From the NCBI RefSeq assembly GCF_900590755.1, contig NZ_UUOC01000035.1, positions 1-64,000 on the forward strand: a DNA stretch of 64,000 nucleotides. The letters run 5' to 3'. How positions within the stretch are numbered: position 1 is the stretch's first letter; each line of letters starts with the position of its first letter. Positions 8,143 through 17,182 of this stretch are shown piece by piece. Under the pieces are notes generated by a model that saw only the letters and a program-made list of their open reading frames with translations, had not been told where the DNA came from and made no database searches. This DNA comes from Pseudomonas viridiflava (GTDB taxonomy: Bacteria > Pseudomonadota > Gammaproteobacteria > Pseudomonadales > Pseudomonadaceae). The position numbers were made by a program, and so were the translations under genes.

Positions 8143-10137
8143 ATGATCAATATCCGTTCATTGCGCGACTTGCTGCGTCTGTTTTTTATCTTCAAACACG
8201 AAGTCAAAATCACCGTCATGCTGACGTTCATCGTCATCGTGCTGGGCGCGTTCCTGTTGCCCAACCGCTATGAATCCACTGCCCTGCTGCTGGTCAAGCC
8301 TGGCCGTGACAGCAGCACCGTGCCCATCGAGTTCGCTGACCGTCAGGCAATCGTGATCCCCAGCGCGCAACGAGACCCGATTCTGGACGAAGAGCGCATG
8401 CTCACAGGGCGGCCGATCATGCGTATCGTGGCTGAAAAATACCTGGCCGAGCTCTCCAACGCGGCCGTGGAAGAAGGCTTTTTCGCCAAGGTGAAGAACA
8501 TTTTCCAGGACACCCTGGCCTCAGTGGTCAACGTCCTGCGCGGCGGGCTGCAACTGGTGGGTCTGTTGGAGAAACGCTCCCCTGAGGAACGCCTGGCCGA
8601 AGACCTGGGGAAAAACTTCAAGGTGTCCCATGAACCGGGCTCAACGGTCATGGAGCTGACGTTCTCCTGGAATGACCCGGCCGTGGCGCGTCAAGTATTG
8701 GAAACCTGGATCGAGCAATACGAACAGGAACGTACTCGGGTGCTGGGCCGCGTCAGCCTTTATCAGTTCTACGAAACAGAGGTCAAAGCCACCCAGTCGC
8801 GGATTCTCAGCTACAAGAAGCAGATCCAGACTTACCTCAATCAACTGGGCGCGGTGAGTATTGCTCAGCGTCTGGCCGACACCTCCCAGGGCCTCAATGA
8901 CCTGACCACCGAGCGCAACAACACCACGCGCTCGATCGCCTCCACCAAAGCCGGTCTGGACAAACTGCTGGAGCAACTGGCCAAGCAATCGAAGACCGTC
9001 AGCGCCGGTCGCGAGTTGAGCCTGAACCCCAACCGTCAGGACCTGCAGAACCGCATCAACGGCAAGGAAGTCGAGCGTCAGGAACTGCTGCGCTCCTTCA
9101 AGGAGTCAGCTCCGCCGGTGCGCGCCCTCAATGAAGAAATCAGCAACCTGCAGAAATTGCTGGGCAAGCAGGATGAAACCATCCAGCGCTCGGAAAGTAT
9201 TACTCCCAACCCAATCTACAACCGCATGCAGAACGTACTGGCTGACCAACAGGCCAGCTATGCACGCTTGCTGACGCAACTGGCGCAACAGAACCTGCAA
9301 CTGGCGCAATGGGAAAAAGATCGGCAATTGGCGTTGAATCTGGAACCGGAGATGTCACGTCTGCAGGGCGAACTGGACGCCGCCGAGAAGAGCTTCGCGC
9401 TGTACAGCAGCAGCCTGGAAAAAGCCCGCATCGACCGCGAGCTGGATCGCAGCCAGATCAGCAACATCGCCATCATCGAAGGCGCCACGTTCAACCCAAG
9501 CCGGGTATTCCCGAAAAGCCTGGCGATGTTGTTGCTGGCCTTGCCGCTCAGCCTGGGCGTCGGTCTTGTCTCGCTGTACTTCTTCTACTTGCTGGATCAA
9601 CGCATCCACGATGGCGACAAGATCGAGTCGCGCTTCGGTGTGCCGGTCTGGACCAGCCTGCAGGAGCTCAATACGGCACCCGGCACTCACAACACGGCAT
9701 TCTCGGCCAGCCTGCACCGGCTTTACGGCACTTTACCGCTGCGGCAAGTGGCGGACAGAGGACTCGCCCTGGGCTTTACTTCGTCCCACGCGGGCGAAGG
9801 CGTGAGCTTCGTGATCGACAACCTTGCCCAACTGCTGGTTGAGCACGGTTATAGCGTACGCACCGATGGCTTCGGCCCGGCGGCACCGGGTGAAATTCTG
9901 CTGATTGATGCCTCCAGCATTTTCACCAATCAGGATGCCTTCTCTCACCTGCGCGATGCTGACTTGATCCTGCTGGTGGTAAAAGCCGAAGAGACCACGG
10001 TGCCGATGCTGGAAAACGTGTTGTCGACCCTGCAGACCGCCTTCAAGAAAGTCGACGGCATCATCATCAACCGCCGTCGTTACAAAGTACCTGCGCGAGT
10101 GCTCGATTACCTCAAGCGCTTCCAGAGCCGGGGTTGA
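8143..10137 (+). CDS. pslE: Chain-length/export protein PslE with degenerate kinase domain
   Basis: 664-residue inner-membrane polysaccharide co-polymerase. A Wzz domain begins with a membrane segment (about 22-42), followed by a long periplasmic coiled-coil region (about 180-440), a second membrane helix (about 457-477) and a cytoplasmic ATPase-like domain. In that last domain the Walker A region reads TSSHAGEGVSF (residues 546-556), with Val554 where tyrosine autokinases have the catalytic Lys. The C-terminus lacks a Tyr cluster. It therefore probably regulates chain length or export without kinase activity. P. aeruginosa PslE (about 662 residues) has the same layout and partners PslD. Confidence 0.9.
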   Translation: MINIRSLRDLLRLFFIFKHEVKITVMLTFIVIVLGAFLLPNRYESTALLLVKPGRDSSTVPIEFADRQAIVIPSAQRDPILDEERMLTGRPIMRIVAEKYLAELSNAAVEEGFFAKVKNIFQDTLASVVNVLRGGLQLVGLLEKRSPEERLAEDLGKNFKVSHEPGSTVMELTFSWNDPAVARQVLETWIEQYEQERTRVLGRVSLYQFYETEVKATQSRILSYKKQIQTYLNQLGAVSIAQRLADTSQGLNDLTTERNNTTRSIASTKAGLDKLLEQLAKQSKTVSAGRELSLNPNRQDLQNRINGKEVERQELLRSFKESAPPVRALNEEISNLQKLLGKQDETIQRSESITPNPIYNRMQNVLADQQASYARLLTQLAQQNLQLAQWEKDRQLALNLEPEMSRLQGELDAAEKSFALYSSSLEKARIDRELDRSQISNIAIIEGATFNPSRVFPKSLAMLLLALPLSLGVGLVSLYFFYLLDQRIHDGDKIESRFGVPVWTSLQELNTAPGTHNTAFSASLHRLYGTLPLRQVADRGLALGFTSSHAGEGVSFVIDNLAQLLVEHGYSVRTDGFGPAAPGEILLIDASSIFTNQDAFSHLRDADLILLVVKAEETTVPMLENVLSTLQTAFKKVDGIIINRRRYKVPARVLDYLKRFQSRG

Positions 10138-10138
10138 T

Positions 10139-11317
10139 ATGCATATCGCTCTCCTCGCGCCCTTGCCGCCCGAGCAGAACGGCATTGCCGACTATGCCGG
10201 GCACCTGAAAAGCGCCCTGGAAAACCTCGGCGTGCAGGTCAGCACCCCGTTGCAGGGCGTAGGCAATGACCCGCTGCTGGCGGTTCGGCGGGTGGCCGAA
10301 GTCGACTGGCAAGGTATCGATCTGGTGCATGCCGAAATCGGCGGTGGCCGGCTGGCGGAATTTCACGCTTTGCGCACACTGCGTAAACGCTTTGAAAAAC
10401 TGCCGCTGACCGCCACGGTGCATGACCCGGAGCGTCTGGTGTGGCGCAGATCCAAACTGCCCTGGCCGTTGTCCATGGCCAATTCCATGCCTTCACCGCT
10501 GCCGGAAATTGCCACCGTGCTGGCCGACCCACTGTGCTTGCGTGAAGAACAGCAACTGGCCCGCAGCCTGAACCGGCTGATCACTCTGACCCAGGCGGGC
10601 AGCCTTGCCTTGCGCCAGCGCATGGGCCTGAATCCGCAGCAGATGGCGGTGATCGCCCATGGCAATCTGCCTATCGAGCCCGCCCCTTTACCGCCAGCGC
10701 GACCGTTGAAGCTGTTGTACTTCGGCTTTATCTATCGCGGCAAAGGCATCGAAGACCTGCTCGACGCCATGGCCGAGCTGATCGTGCGTCAACCTGAATT
10801 GCGGCCGCGCATACGCCTGACCCTCGCGGGCGGCAGTGAGCCGGAAATGGCCTTCGGGCCGTCGGGCAGTTATCTGGACCAGCTGCGTTTGCGCATCCGC
10901 CAACTGGGCCTGAGCGATCTGATCGATTGGGATCTGGACCTGCCCGCGGACACCATCGCCGAAGTGATTCAGGCCCATCACGTGATGATCCTGCCGTACC
11001 GCGAGTCCAGCAAACTGAAGATTCTCGGCCAGTTACGCGGCACCAGCGGCGCGTTGTCCTGGGCGGTGGCCTGCGGTCGCGGGGTCATCACTTCCGATGC
11101 CCGCTCCTTTGCAGAAGAAGTGTCCCACGGCAATGGCCTGATCTATCCCCAAGGAGACGTCGCTGGTTTGACCAACGCCCTGAGCCAACTTTGCACTCAA
11201 CCTGAGCTCGCCACCCAGTGGGCAGAACAGGCCGCCGCGCTGGGTCGGCAACGGGTCTGGAGCCAGACCGCACAACACTTTCATCGGCTGTTCCAACAAG
11301 CATGCGAGGCGACCTGA
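10139..11317 (+). CDS. pslF: Glycosyltransferase PslF (GT4)
   Basis: 392-residue cytoplasmic glycosyltransferase with a GT-B fold. It opens with MHIALLAPLPPEQNGIADY, the usual first Rossmann strand and substrate loop of GT4 enzymes. The C-terminal donor-binding half contains LYFGFIYRGKGIEDLLDAM and later a GLIYP segment. It is expected to add one sugar of the Psl repeat unit to the lipid-linked precursor. It begins one base after the pslE stop. Sugar specificity cannot be read from sequence. Length and operon position match P. aeruginosa pslF. Confidence 0.88.
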   Translation: MHIALLAPLPPEQNGIADYAGHLKSALENLGVQVSTPLQGVGNDPLLAVRRVAEVDWQGIDLVHAEIGGGRLAEFHALRTLRKRFEKLPLTATVHDPERLVWRRSKLPWPLSMANSMPSPLPEIATVLADPLCLREEQQLARSLNRLITLTQAGSLALRQRMGLNPQQMAVIAHGNLPIEPAPLPPARPLKLLYFGFIYRGKGIEDLLDAMAELIVRQPELRPRIRLTLAGGSEPEMAFGPSGSYLDQLRLRIRQLGLSDLIDWDLDLPADTIAEVIQAHHVMILPYRESSKLKILGQLRGTSGALSWAVACGRGVITSDARSFAEEVSHGNGLIYPQGDVAGLTNALSQLCTQPELATQWAEQAAALGRQRVWSQTAQHFHRLFQQACEAT

Positions 11318-11318
11318 G

Positions 11319-12626
11319 ATGAAGTCTTCAGCCGGTTTGTGGTTGGCAACCCTGCTTGCCTGTTCGGCCCTTGCCCCCGTCGCCGAGGCGGAAACCATTC
11401 TGCGTGGGCCGCGCACTGTGGTCTGGCAGGACTTTCTCGGGGTCAACGCGCAGTTCCAGTACTTCTCACCGGCGGCTTACCAACAGCAGATGGATCAGCT
11501 GGACGCACTGGGCCTGAACTGGATCCGGCTGACCATTCACTGGCCGCTCATTGAACCGGCGCAGAACAGCTTCGATCTGCGGGATCTGGATGGCGCCATG
11601 GCCACCATGAATGCCCACCACTACAACATCCTCGCGTACATGGTGGGTTCCGCGCCTTTCGCCAGCAGCGCTCCGGAAGGCGCACCCAGTCGCGATCAAT
11701 ACCCGCCACGGGATTTCAATGTGTTCGCCGCGCGCATGACCTCGCTGGTCAAACGCTACCCGCAGGTCAACAACTGGCAGGTCTGGAACGAACCGAACAT
11801 TGTCTGGCTGCCCAAAGAAGACCCCGCCGCCTACGACACCTTGCTGACCACCACCGCCGACGCCATCCGCACCGCCGAGCCGGACAAAACCATCGTCACC
11901 GCAGGCATGGCCTATTACAGCCAGATGCACAGCACGCCGGGTTACATGTTGCAGACCTTGCTGGATCGAGGCCTGGGCACGCGCAATATCGTGGCCGCCT
12001 ACCACCCCTATTCCGAGTACCCGGAAGGCGATTCGCCGCCGGACCGCGACTTTCTGGTCAAGGCCAACGCCATGAACAACCTGCTGCACAGCAATGGCGT
12101 TCAGCAGGTCTGGGCCACTGAGTGGGGCTGGTCCAGCTACAACGGGCCAGTGGAAATGCAGGCCATCATCGGCCAGCAAGGCCAGGCGGATTACACATTG
12201 CGGCGGCTGGCCCTGATGAGCGCGCTGGATTATCAACGGATTTTCCTGTTCAACCTCAGCGACCTGGACGCCCGCGCCAGTGCCCGGGACCAGGCTTATG
12301 GCTTGCTGGACCTGCAAGGCAATCCGAAGCCGGTCTACACTGCACTGCGCAACTTCCTGAACATCACCGGGCCACGCCTGCAGCCGTCCGACCCGCCGGG
12401 CGTCAGCGCGGTACCCAGCGATTTGTATGCCGTGGCCTGGACCCGGGACGACGGCAAAAAACTGCTGATGTTCTGGAGCGCCACCGGCACGACCCTGACC
12501 TTTCCCGGCATCAAGTCGGCGGTAGTCCATGACCCACTGACCGGTTCACGCACCGATGTGAACGGCGCACAAGGCATCAGCCTGGCGCTCAAGCCGAGCC
12601 TGCAAATTCTGGAATGGAAGCCCTGA
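11319..12626 (+). CDS. pslG: Periplasmic glycoside hydrolase PslG (GH39)
   Basis: 435 residues with a cleavable signal peptide (about 1-24, ending APVAEA) and a GH39-type TIM barrel. The expected catalytic acids are visible: Glu158 in WQVWNEPN and Glu268 in WATEWGW. P. aeruginosa PslG cleaves Psl and assists biofilm matrix handling; deletion affects export and growth in biofilms. A C-terminal beta domain follows the barrel. It starts one base after pslF ends, and pslH begins 2 bases after its stop. Confidence 0.92.
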   Translation: MKSSAGLWLATLLACSALAPVAEAETILRGPRTVVWQDFLGVNAQFQYFSPAAYQQQMDQLDALGLNWIRLTIHWPLIEPAQNSFDLRDLDGAMATMNAHHYNILAYMVGSAPFASSAPEGAPSRDQYPPRDFNVFAARMTSLVKRYPQVNNWQVWNEPNIVWLPKEDPAAYDTLLTTTADAIRTAEPDKTIVTAGMAYYSQMHSTPGYMLQTLLDRGLGTRNIVAAYHPYSEYPEGDSPPDRDFLVKANAMNNLLHSNGVQQVWATEWGWSSYNGPVEMQAIIGQQGQADYTLRRLALMSALDYQRIFLFNLSDLDARASARDQAYGLLDLQGNPKPVYTALRNFLNITGPRLQPSDPPGVSAVPSDLYAVAWTRDDGKKLLMFWSATGTTLTFPGIKSAVVHDPLTGSRTDVNGAQGISLALKPSLQILEWKP

Positions 12627-12628
12627 GC

Positions 12629-13855
12629 ATGCGCATTCTCTGGACGCTGCCGTATCTGCCCTGGCCCACCACCAGCGGTGGCAAGACCCGCGAATATCAC
12701 CTGCTGCGCAATCTGGCAGCCCGTGGTCACCAGATCACTTTGCTGGTGCAGTCCAAGACCGAGCTGGATCAAGCCACCCGCGAAGCCCTGGAACCCTGGC
12801 TCGAACGGCTGATCGTGCTGCCCCGTCGCCCGCTCAAAAGTGCCCGTACGCTCGTGGCCGTGGCGGTTGCGCCGGTGCCGATGCTGGCCTGTGTCAACGG
12901 CTATGCCCCGCACTTGAGTGAAGTCTTCGAAGGCCTGCTGGAAGAACACTGGGACATTATTCAGGTGCAGCACACCTACGCCTTCGAGCCGCTGGCCACG
13001 CCCCTGCACAAATCCGGCAAGCCATTCGTGCTCACTGAACACAACGTGGAATCGGCACTGGGCGCCGCCAGCTATGATCGTCTGCCGCGCTGGGCCAGCC
13101 TGTTCGCCCGTTTTGATCGCTGGCGCTACCGGCGCTGGGAGAAACAGGTGTTTGATCAGGCCAGCCAGTTGATCGCGGTCACTGAAGACGACGCCAAGGA
13201 AATCACCCGTCTGAGCGGCAAGGCGACGGCCGTGGTGGTCAACAGCGTCGACTGCTCGTATTACGCACAGGTCAAACCCGATCACTACAGCCGTCGTCTG
13301 CTGTTTATTGGCAACTATGAATACGGCCCCAACGTCGACGCCGTCGAGTGGGCGCTGGACGAGATCCTGCCGAAAGTCTGGCAACACGTGCCCACCCTGC
13401 GCATTGCCATCTGCGGCTTTGCCTTGCCCGAATCATGGCGCGACCGCTGGCCCGACCCGCGCATCGAGTTTCAGGGCTTCGTGCCGGACTTGCGCGCCCT
13501 GCAAAGCAACACCGCAATATTCTTCGCACCCTTGCGTCAGGGCGGAGGTTCCAAACTCAAAGTGCTGGAAGCCATGGCGGCCGGTTTGCCCGTGGTAACC
13601 ACTGCGCAGGGTGCTTCCGGGCTGGCGGTGGTCAACGGCGAACACTACCTGGGCAGCGAAGATGCGACCCAACTGGCGCAGATCATTGCCGAGGCCATTG
13701 ATCAGCCTGTGCGACTGGCACAGATTGGCGAAGCCGGTCGTGCTTATGTTCAGGCGCGACACGACTGGTCAGCTTCGGCCGCGCAGCTGGAGCGCATCTA
13801 CACCCGGCTCTCACCGGCAAAACTCACGCCCGCCAAGGAGCAAGCGCGCCCATGA
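12629..13855 (+). CDS. pslH: Glycosyltransferase PslH (GT4)
   Basis: 408-residue GT-B glycosyltransferase beginning MRILWTLPYLPWPTTSGGKT, a typical GT4 N-terminus with the glycine-rich acceptor loop. The C-terminal half contains LRQGGGSKLKVLEAMAAGLP, the GT4 donor-binding E-x7-E-like region. I placed the start at 12629, two bases after the pslG stop, since the longer frame from 12614 overlaps pslG and adds five residues before the conserved start. It is predicted to extend the Psl repeat unit. Its end overlaps pslI by four bases (ATGA). Confidence 0.88.
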   Translation: MRILWTLPYLPWPTTSGGKTREYHLLRNLAARGHQITLLVQSKTELDQATREALEPWLERLIVLPRRPLKSARTLVAVAVAPVPMLACVNGYAPHLSEVFEGLLEEHWDIIQVQHTYAFEPLATPLHKSGKPFVLTEHNVESALGAASYDRLPRWASLFARFDRWRYRRWEKQVFDQASQLIAVTEDDAKEITRLSGKATAVVVNSVDCSYYAQVKPDHYSRRLLFIGNYEYGPNVDAVEWALDEILPKVWQHVPTLRIAICGFALPESWRDRWPDPRIEFQGFVPDLRALQSNTAIFFAPLRQGGGSKLKVLEAMAAGLPVVTTAQGASGLAVVNGEHYLGSEDATQLAQIIAEAIDQPVRLAQIGEAGRAYVQARHDWSASAAQLERIYTRLSPAKLTPAKEQARP

Positions 13856-14952
13856 TGACAGGACTCGATTACCGCCCGGCAACCGGCTACCCCAACAGCG
13901 GGATTGGTCGGCAGAACTTTGCCCTTGAAGATGCATTGCGCGCCAACCCCAACACCCAGGTGCAATTGTTCAGCGTGGCGCCGGATGGCCACCCGATTCG
14001 CCGGCTCGCCTATTGCCCCTCCTGGTCCACGCCCTTGAACGGCCTGCATCGTTTGCCGGAACGGCTGCGCTTCGAAGGCCTGTTCCTGCCCAAAGCGCTG
14101 CGCGACGCCGAAGTGCAGGTGTACATCTGCAACATGAACATGGGCTTGCCTCTGGGCCGTAAGCCAGCGGGGCTGCGCTATGTACTGCAATTGCAGGACC
14201 TGTTTCAACTGACCCTGAAAAACAGCCATGGCTCACGACTCAAGGCCGCGATCTATGGCGTCACGGATCGCCTGTCCATCGGCCATTCGGTGCGCGTGGC
14301 GGACCGGATCTGGACCCCTTCGCAATTCACCGCCGATGAATGCGCGCGCCTGTTCCCGGAGAGCCGGGACAAACTGCGGGTGCTGCCCGCGCTGGTCAGC
14401 GGCTGGAGCGATGCCCCCGCCGATCTGCAAGGCTGGAACCTGCCGGAGCGTTACTGGCTCTGCGTCGGCACCCGGGAACCGCGCAAGAATATGGCGTGGT
14501 TTGTGGATGCCTGGCAGAACGCCCGCCGGCAATTCCCGAATATCCCCGACCTGATCCTGATTGGCGCATCCCAGCATCTGCCCGCCGCGCAGCAAGGTCT
14601 GGCGGGCCTGCATTTTCTCAGCGATATCAGTGACGCCGAACTCCACGCCCTGTATCGCGGTGCCGACCGCTTCTGGCACCCGTCTTATGCCGAGGGCTTC
14701 GGCTTGCCGGTGGTGGAAGCCATGAGCGTTGGCACCCCGGTGGCCATCGCCACCGGCTCATCCCTGGACGAAATCACCCCGCCGGGCAGCCCGCGTTTTT
14801 CACCCACCGACAGCGCCGCACTCATCAAACTGATGGGCGAACTGGCCAGTGCCGAAAAGGAAGACCCTGAACTCCTCAAACAATGGGCCGCAGGTTATGG
14901 ACCGGCGGCATTTCAGCAGCGCTTCGATGAGTTGATCGAGGAGTTGAACTGA
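13852..14952 (+). CDS. pslI: Glycosyltransferase PslI (GT4)
   Basis: 366 residues, GT4 family, GT-B fold. The N-terminus (TGLDYRPATGYPNSGIGRQN) and the donor-site region (FWHPSYAEGFGLPVVEAMS, near residues 276-295) are typical of mannosyl- or glucosyltransferases. CVGTREPRKN marks the linker into the second domain. Two adjacent ATG codons at 13852 and 13855 are both possible starts; the first forms an ATGA overlap with pslH. Predicted to act on the lipid-linked Psl repeat at the inner face of the cytoplasmic membrane. Confidence 0.88.
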   Translation: MMTGLDYRPATGYPNSGIGRQNFALEDALRANPNTQVQLFSVAPDGHPIRRLAYCPSWSTPLNGLHRLPERLRFEGLFLPKALRDAEVQVYICNMNMGLPLGRKPAGLRYVLQLQDLFQLTLKNSHGSRLKAAIYGVTDRLSIGHSVRVADRIWTPSQFTADECARLFPESRDKLRVLPALVSGWSDAPADLQGWNLPERYWLCVGTREPRKNMAWFVDAWQNARRQFPNIPDLILIGASQHLPAAQQGLAGLHFLSDISDAELHALYRGADRFWHPSYAEGFGLPVVEAMSVGTPVAIATGSSLDEITPPGSPRFSPTDSAALIKLMGELASAEKEDPELLKQWAAGYGPAAFQQRFDELIEELN

Positions 14953-16355
14953 TGCCATTGGCAGCCCCGGTAGGCTTGCTGTTCGCTCTGTTGTTCGGGG
15001 TACTGATTCTGCTGTTGCCGCCATTGAAGGTGATCGCGGCCATGATTGGCGTGGTGGCCATCGCCACAGTCATTCGCAAACCCATGCGCGGCTTGTTGCT
15101 GTTCGGGGTGCTGGCCGCCTTTCTGCCTTACTCCACGGTGAATATCGGCTTTCGTACCACGGTTTCCGAAGCCCTGCTGATGCTGGTCTGGGCGGCCTAT
15201 CTGGCCCATCGCATGTTCTCCAACATGACGCCGTTGCAGCCGTTATTGCGCACTGAACGCTGGTTGATTGCGCTGATGCTCTACAGCGCGCTGCCCTTTA
15301 TCGTCGGCCAATTGACCATCACCGCCCTGGGCAATGGCCCGATCAACTGGATACGCTGGCTGTTCAACCTGTCGATCCTGTTCCTGGTGCCGCGCATGCT
15401 GAACACTCAGCAAGCCCGGGAAAACATGATCCACGCGGTGCTGCTGGGCACCCTGTTGCTGCTGTTGCTGTCGATTCCTGTGTTCCTGATCAACCGCAGC
15501 GCCCAGGCCATGATCCCGGTACTCACCGGGCTGGGTTATGGTGGCGTCGACGTCCTGGCTGAAAGCCTGACTTCCCTGGCTGATCGCATGGGCTCGCCGT
15601 GGATGCACCCCAACGTGGCGGGCGGCGCCATGGCGCTGGTAGTGCCGCTGGCATTCTGTATCGGCATGACTCGTACTGGCTGGCCGAAAAGACTGGGCTT
15701 CGCCGTGGCGATACTGGGCACCTTGGGCTTGCTGCTCACCGGCTCCCGAGGCGCATTGGTCAGCCTGATCCTGGTGATGATGTGGATGGCGCGCAAGCGG
15801 GTGCCGTTCATTGGTCGGGTACTCATGGGCGGCCTGATTGCTGGCTCGTTACTGCTGATGTTCTATCCGCCGCTGCAGGAGCGACTGTTTACCCTGTTCA
15901 CCAATGACGACACCAGCACCGCGATCCGCTTTCTGGAATACAGCCATTTCCCTGACGCGATGGCGATGTTCCCCCTGGGCATCGGCTTCAAGATCGACCC
16001 GCCCGTGCCCGGTGCAACGCTGTTCGGGATCTCCAACCTGTGGCTGAACTTCGTCTACAAACTGGGGCTTCCCGGTATGCTGCTGTTCATCGCGGTGATC
16101 GGCAGTTGGTGGCGAGAAACCCGCCCCGAGCATGGCTTCATCGCCCTGAACCCCGACAACGCCGTGTGGCTCGGCACCACCACCGGCCTGTTGGCGGCAC
16201 TGACCAGCGGCCTGTTCGACCACTACTTCAGCTTCACCAGCGTGTTGATCGCGCTGTTCTGGCTGATGATCGGCATCAACCTTCATGAAGCCATACGCTT
16301 CAAGGCCGAGGCAGTCCTTCATAAAGCCTTACCCGAGCAAGGACCCCACCCATGA
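14952..16355 (+). CDS. pslJ: O-antigen ligase/polymerase-like protein PslJ
   Basis: 467-residue inner-membrane protein with about 10-12 hydrophobic helices and the Wzy_C / O-antigen-ligase domain. The conserved TGSRGAL motif lies near residue 262, and a large periplasmic loop follows. It is the likely Psl polymerase or ligase. It starts in a TGATG overlap with pslI and ends in an ATGA overlap with the acetyltransferase gene. Length agrees with P. aeruginosa PslJ (about 478 residues). Confidence 0.86.
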   Translation: MPLAAPVGLLFALLFGVLILLLPPLKVIAAMIGVVAIATVIRKPMRGLLLFGVLAAFLPYSTVNIGFRTTVSEALLMLVWAAYLAHRMFSNMTPLQPLLRTERWLIALMLYSALPFIVGQLTITALGNGPINWIRWLFNLSILFLVPRMLNTQQARENMIHAVLLGTLLLLLLSIPVFLINRSAQAMIPVLTGLGYGGVDVLAESLTSLADRMGSPWMHPNVAGGAMALVVPLAFCIGMTRTGWPKRLGFAVAILGTLGLLLTGSRGALVSLILVMMWMARKRVPFIGRVLMGGLIAGSLLLMFYPPLQERLFTLFTNDDTSTAIRFLEYSHFPDAMAMFPLGIGFKIDPPVPGATLFGISNLWLNFVYKLGLPGMLLFIAVIGSWWRETRPEHGFIALNPDNAVWLGTTTGLLAALTSGLFDHYFSFTSVLIALFWLMIGINLHEAIRFKAEAVLHKALPEQGPHP

Positions 16356-17173
16356 GACACCGTTTGATGCATTCCCATGACCTGCGCCTGGCCTTGCCGG
16401 AATACGCACGCAAAATGGGTGTGGAGCATGAAGAGCTGGACGCAGCCTATCAGTGGATGCTGGAAAACGAGGTGTGCTTCGAAACCCGCATCAAGGACCG
16501 CACCCTGTCGTTCATCAGTTACCTGAATATCGAGCCGCGTATCACGCACCCCTTGGCCCGGCGCTTCTATCGCCTGCTGGCCTCGGAAATGCCCGGCGCG
16601 TTGATTCCGCTGTACGGGATCAACTGGCCGACCCTGCGCGACCGCATGCTGCGTACCTGGGAGCAGGCTTACAACATTCTGATCTGCAAAATCCCCAGCC
16701 ATACCGTGCGCCTGGCCTGGCTGCGCATCGGCGGGGCTAAGATCGGCAAGGGCTCCAGCGTGTGGCGTAACACCGAAATTCTTGGCGTCGACAGCCTGCG
16801 CATCGGCGAAGACTCCACCGTGGGCTGGCATTGCCAACTGGATGCCCGTGGCGGCCTGAAGATTGGCGACCACGTGACCATCGCGTCTCACGTGTTGATC
16901 ATTGCCGGGGGCCACGATGTGACCGCGCCGGAGTTCTGGGCTGTCGGCGGTCCGGTGGTCATCCACGATTACGCGTGGATCTGCACCCGCGCCCTGCTCT
17001 CCTTCGGTGCCGATATCGGCGAAGGCGCGGTGGTGGGTGGCGGCTCGGTAGTATCAAAACCCGTCCCGCCTTATGCCATCGTCAGTGGGCCGAATGCCGA
17101 GATCAAAGGCGAGCGTGCCCGTGGCCTGAACTACAAAGTGGGCGGCAAAGGCCTGTTCACTTTGTTTCATTGA
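16352..17173 (+). CDS. Hexapeptide-repeat acetyltransferase inserted in psl operon
   Basis: 273 residues. The C-terminal two thirds (from about 128) form a left-handed beta-helix with repeats such as IGGAKIGKGSSVW and LKIGDHVTIAS. The pattern resembles WcaF/NodL-type O-acetyltransferases, with the catalytic His probably in AGGHDV. The N-terminal 110 residues are an extension I cannot assign. P. aeruginosa psl has no such gene between J and K; its pslL is an unrelated membrane acyltransferase. The tight overlap with pslJ and the 9-base gap to pslK show it belongs to the operon, so it probably O-acetylates the Psl repeat. Confidence 0.85.
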   Translation: MRHRLMHSHDLRLALPEYARKMGVEHEELDAAYQWMLENEVCFETRIKDRTLSFISYLNIEPRITHPLARRFYRLLASEMPGALIPLYGINWPTLRDRMLRTWEQAYNILICKIPSHTVRLAWLRIGGAKIGKGSSVWRNTEILGVDSLRIGEDSTVGWHCQLDARGGLKIGDHVTIASHVLIIAGGHDVTAPEFWAVGGPVVIHDYAWICTRALLSFGADIGEGAVVGGGSVVSKPVPPYAIVSGPNAEIKGERARGLNYKVGGKGLFTLFH

Positions 17174-17182
17174 GAGCGGCCC

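Noticed and set aside
9770..10137. PslE tail as an active tyrosine kinase
   Set aside because: The Walker A Lys is replaced by Val and no Tyr cluster is present.
11466..12530. 354-codon minus-strand open frame across pslG
   Set aside because: Shadow of pslG; no motif or ribosome site.
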